Source: Sediminibacterium sp. UBA657 (GTDB taxonomy: Bacteria > Bacteroidota > Bacteroidia > Chitinophagales > Chitinophagaceae). Taken from it: a DNA stretch of 64,000 nucleotides. The DNA is taken from assembly GCA_002299885.1 (NCBI GenBank), contig DBOB01000031.1, positions 46,243 to 110,242 on the forward strand, read 5' to 3'. Position numbers and translations under genes: made by a program. The notes below the pieces were generated by a model, which was not told where the DNA came from, ran no database searches, and saw nothing but the letters and a program-made list of their open reading frames with translations. Below, in pieces: positions 61,619 through 64,000 of this stretch. Every line of letters begins with the position of its first letter. Position 1 is the first letter of the stretch.

Positions 61619-62320
61619 ATGCATCTAAAGTATAAAAGCTATATTAAAATTCTATGTGTTTTATGCTTTGCCTTTGTTTTAGGCTTCCCAAATTCAACAC
61701 TTCAAGCGCAACCTTTTAAACAAGAAATCCTTCAGTTTCAAAAATCGGATAGTATTGTCATGCCGCCCAAAGGGCAGATTGTATTTGCTGGAAGCTCTTC
61801 TTTTACCAGATGGAAAGATGTGGCGATGTATTTTCCAGGCTATCCCATTATCAATAGAGGTTTCGGTGGAGCGTCCTTGGTTGATTTAATTTATTTTGTT
61901 GACGAGGCTATTATCCAATATCAACCAAGTCAGGTACTTATTTATTGCGGTGAAAATGATATGGCCGATGTTGATACAGTAAGCCCCGCAACTGTATTAG
62001 ATAGATTTAAAACGCTACATAGTATTTTACTAAAAAAATTACCAAGGTCTACCAAGATAGTTTTCGTTTCTATTAAACCTAGTGTTGCCAGATGGCATTT
62101 AGAATCTAAATTTATTGAAGCCAATAAATTAATTGAAGGGTATATAGCAACACAAAAAAACATTCAGTACTTGGACGTGCACACTGCTATGTTGGATGAA
62201 AATAAAGTGGTACTTCAAGATATTTTTATTGCAGACAAACTACACATGAATCCCAAAGGCTATTTGATTTGGCAAAAGCTGTTTGCGCCTTTGTTGAAAA
62301 TTACCAAAATAGTTGATTAA
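61619..62320 (+). CDS. secreted SGNH/GDSL hydrolase
   Basis: A 233-residue secreted esterase-like protein from ATG 61619 (signal peptide ending LQAQ near residue 31). Block I reads AGSSSFTRW with the catalytic Ser, block III is GENDMAD with the oxyanion Asn, and the catalytic dyad or triad end is DKLHMNPKGY. SGNH enzymes hydrolyse acyl or acetyl esters, often of cell-surface glycans. The substrate is unknown. It follows the AAA ATPase gene by 10 bp and could be its operon partner. It converges with blh with a 14-bp gap. Confidence 0.88.
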   Translation: MHLKYKSYIKILCVLCFAFVLGFPNSTLQAQPFKQEILQFQKSDSIVMPPKGQIVFAGSSSFTRWKDVAMYFPGYPIINRGFGGASLVDLIYFVDEAIIQYQPSQVLIYCGENDMADVDTVSPATVLDRFKTLHSILLKKLPRSTKIVFVSIKPSVARWHLESKFIEANKLIEGYIATQKNIQYLDVHTAMLDENKVVLQDIFIADKLHMNPKGYLIWQKLFAPLLKITKIVD

Positions 62321-62334
62321 AATCTTAGATCGAA

Positions 62335-63255
62335 CTATTTAGACTTATCTAATTTAATCTTAGTAAACACCTGTAAGTGAGGTAGGGCAAGCACTGCAAT
62401 GCCTATAAATAAAAGCGGCATGACTTCTTTGATACTCCAAGCCTCCAAAGAAAAATAAATAAACACTACAATGCCAGTCCATGCCACCGCCGCATAGGGT
62501 ATCGCTTTAGTGAGTAATTTTTTCCATCCAAGGATACTGTTTTCCATTTCAAATTCTTGTCTTATTTTATCGAAAGATAAAATAGAGTGCCATAGTCCAA
62601 AATAAAAACTAAAACACAACCATAGGGGTAATAACATATTTAAAATCGTTAAGCAGCCAATTTGCATGACTGCAAAAAAGAATTGCTTAGTATCTGAGAA
62701 AAAATATTTATGGGCAAAGAACAAAATGATGTGAATGCCTACAAGTGTTGCCTGAGAAATTGGTAATACGATATTTGCATAATGGATATACTCGTTTGCC
62801 TGCATTTTAGATTGTCCTAGTAATACAAATACATCGATTGCTGTGTAGATGTTTTTACTGAGTAAAAATAAAATCCAGCTTAGGCCTAAAATACTATAAC
62901 ATAATTTATGAATCCCGTTATAGCTTTTCCCCAGCCAATCTATTTCCCCAAAATGAAAAGCAGTTAAGCCAATGAATATCAGGATGGCAATGGTTGGCAA
63001 AAAATACCAAACCAAACCATAGACCAACATATTCATTAGGTATTTGAATAAAAAGATATAGCCGTGGTTTTTATCTGCCCCTACATTAATTTTTTGATCA
63101 ATATAAAAATCTAAAGCGCCATGGGGGATGCCCAATGTAAATAAGGTAATAAATAAGACCCCTAATTGCTGGTTCGTTGACAATGGGAAATAAGCGTGTA
63201 ACAAGGCTAAACCGAATCCGATGACCAAAAGTAGTTGTCTGAGCTTTATTTGCAT
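62335..63255 (-). CDS. blh: Brp/Blh family beta-carotene 15,15'-dioxygenase
   Basis: A 306-residue polytopic membrane enzyme that splits beta-carotene into two retinal molecules, the chromophore of the rhodopsin encoded next to it. Recognisable His-bearing motifs: LGIPHGALDFYI (about 41-52), TAFHFGEIDW (about 108-117), LWHSILSFDKI (about 204-214) and a C-terminal ALPHLQ. About seven to eight hydrophobic helices are seen. It lies downstream of the rhodopsin gene on the same strand, separated by a strong terminator, so its expression may depend on read-through. Carotenoid synthesis genes are not in the window. Confidence 0.92.
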   Translation of the reverse strand: MQIKLRQLLLVIGFGLALLHAYFPLSTNQQLGVLFITLFTLGIPHGALDFYIDQKINVGADKNHGYIFLFKYLMNMLVYGLVWYFLPTIAILIFIGLTAFHFGEIDWLGKSYNGIHKLCYSILGLSWILFLLSKNIYTAIDVFVLLGQSKMQANEYIHYANIVLPISQATLVGIHIILFFAHKYFFSDTKQFFFAVMQIGCLTILNMLLPLWLCFSFYFGLWHSILSFDKIRQEFEMENSILGWKKLLTKAIPYAAVAWTGIVVFIYFSLEAWSIKEVMPLLFIGIAVLALPHLQVFTKIKLDKSK

Positions 63256-63266
63256 ATAGTAGGCAT

Positions 63267-63298
63267 AAAAAAAGGGGCGAGTTATTCACTCGCCCCTT
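63267..63298 (-). terminator. terminator between the rhodopsin and blh genes
   Basis: On the minus strand an 11-bp perfect stem (AAGGGGCGAGT/ACTCGCCCCTT) is followed by seven T. It lies 14 bp after the rhodopsin stop and 11 bp before the blh start. Confidence 0.9.
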
Positions 63299-63312
63299 AA
63301 AGATAGTATGAA

Positions 63313-64000
63313 TTAAGCAGCTTTTCTGCTCAATGCATATATAACAAGACCGAATCCGATTTTATTCACAGCATCACCGATGTTGTAAACAATATCCATA
63401 TCCAAGCCAATATTTGCAAATCCTGCATACCATTGTCCTTCAGCTGTTCCGATTAAATATCCTAGAGGATAGATAGCCCAACCAACTAAAATGAACCAAC
63501 CTAATGCTTTGTTTGCTGAAGCAACAGCTGAACCAGCGTTTGTAGCTAATTTCTTAACATCGCCCATCCATACTTCATACACAATGTAGAAGTAAGCAAG
63601 CGCACTCACTGTACCCCAAACTGTAGCGTTACCTAATCCAGCTTCGCCCATGTAACCTGTTACCAACATTACAACAGAAGCCAAGATCATTTTCCATAAT
63701 AAACCAACTGTTCCACCAGCTTTTTTTGTGATCAAGTAGAACTCAACACACATCAAAGGCACAGTTAACAACCAGTCTACGTAACGGAAGAAGGTTGGAG
63801 AATCTTGCGTTTCAGCATAGTAGCTACGCATGTAGTAGTAGTGAACTGCAGCAATAAAAGTGATCAAACCCGATACTAATACCGAAGTGCGCCACTCTTG
63901 ACTTGTGTTGCTCAATTCAAAAAAGAAAAAAACCGAAGCGGCCATCATAGCCATTGTGCCTACAAAGAAAGTAAACGAAACGTAGTCCGTTTTTGCAATC
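63313..64000 (-). CDS. proteorhodopsin-type light-driven proton pump, N-terminus cut
   Basis: The frame continues past the window end, so the first helix is partly missing; about 228 residues are seen. It is a seven-helix retinal protein of the inner membrane. Helix C reads RYVDWLLTVPLMCVEFYL. In proteorhodopsin numbering this gives Asp97, Thr101 and Glu108 (the DTE outward proton-pump set) and Met at the spectral tuning position 105, which is associated with green absorption. The conserved His lies in AAVHYYYMR. Retinal Lys is in AVNKIGFG of helix G. With blh downstream it forms a compact phototrophy unit. Confidence 0.95.
   Translation of the reverse strand, partial: IAKTDYVSFTFFVGTMAMMAASVFFFFELSNTSQEWRTSVLVSGLITFIAAVHYYYMRSYYAETQDSPTFFRYVDWLLTVPLMCVEFYLITKKAGGTVGLLWKMILASVVMLVTGYMGEAGLGNATVWGTVSALAYFYIVYEVWMGDVKKLATNAGSAVASANKALGWFILVGWAIYPLGYLIGTAEGQWYAGFANIGLDMDIVYNIGDAVNKIGFGLVIYALSRKAA

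Noticed and set aside
1..64000. CRISPR arrays, insertion sequences, prophage or conjugation genes
   Set aside because: No regularly spaced repeats, transposase, integrase, phage structural or transfer genes were found in the window.

Overview
The window looks like the chromosome of an AT-rich member of the Bacteroidota, most likely a Chitinophagaceae-type aquatic bacterium. The evidence is a SusC/SusD outer-membrane pair, a DUF4249 lipoprotein behind a TonB receptor, DUF2480 and DUF6526 proteins, promoter -7 boxes of the Bacteroidota form TAnnTTTG, many secreted proteins ending their signal peptides in AQ, and a rhodopsin plus carotenoid-cleaving Blh enzyme at the right edge. Family-level placement is inference.

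Layout. 1-6.1 kb: end of nagA, thiL-suhB, a GH3-family enzyme overlapping a LysE exporter, a secreted unknown and mtgA. 6.1-14.2 kb, all on the minus strand: uvrB-pnuC-NR kinase (DNA repair plus nicotinamide riboside salvage), an M28 peptidase, mgsA, an acyltransferase and recA. 14.15-14.89 kb is a 741-bp AT-rich gap with DnaA-box-like sites between divergent recA and ppiD. 14.9-21.2 kb: ppiD, DUF2480, nadD, feoA, ybeY and mnmG; the ybeY-mnmG gap holds two parS-like palindromes flanking two related ~80-bp imperfect palindromes. I infer that the window lies close to the replication origin. 21.4-33 kb: a secreted amidohydrolase pair, polA, rho, asnS, a DMT transporter and tRNA-Phe.

33.2-38.8 kb is the most unusual stretch: an operon of four secreted proteins of unknown function (one DUF6175) and an opposing lipoprotein gene with a broken start, bounded by a 21-bp direct repeat that duplicates the downstream half of the tRNA-Phe terminator. 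This suggests insertion at the tRNA. 38.9-49.7 kb: a TonB receptor/DUF4249 pair, penicillin acylase-like hydrolase, serine hydrolase, a large Asp-box propeller protein and small membrane proteins. 49.7-57 kb: a phosphoesterase, a SusC/SusD uptake pair and a phosphodiester glycosidase. 56.7-58.8 kb: a Cys-rich glycine-zipper lipoprotein with a small membrane protein, then a gene with a disturbed 5' end. 58.9-62.3 kb: a VWA protein with a MoxR/BchI-like ATPase and an SGNH hydrolase. 62.3-64 kb (minus): blh and a proteorhodopsin-type pump cut by the window edge.

All calls come from reading the sequence and from remembered family motifs; no searches were run. Several start codons were placed downstream of the longest open frame, and the reasons are given at each gene.
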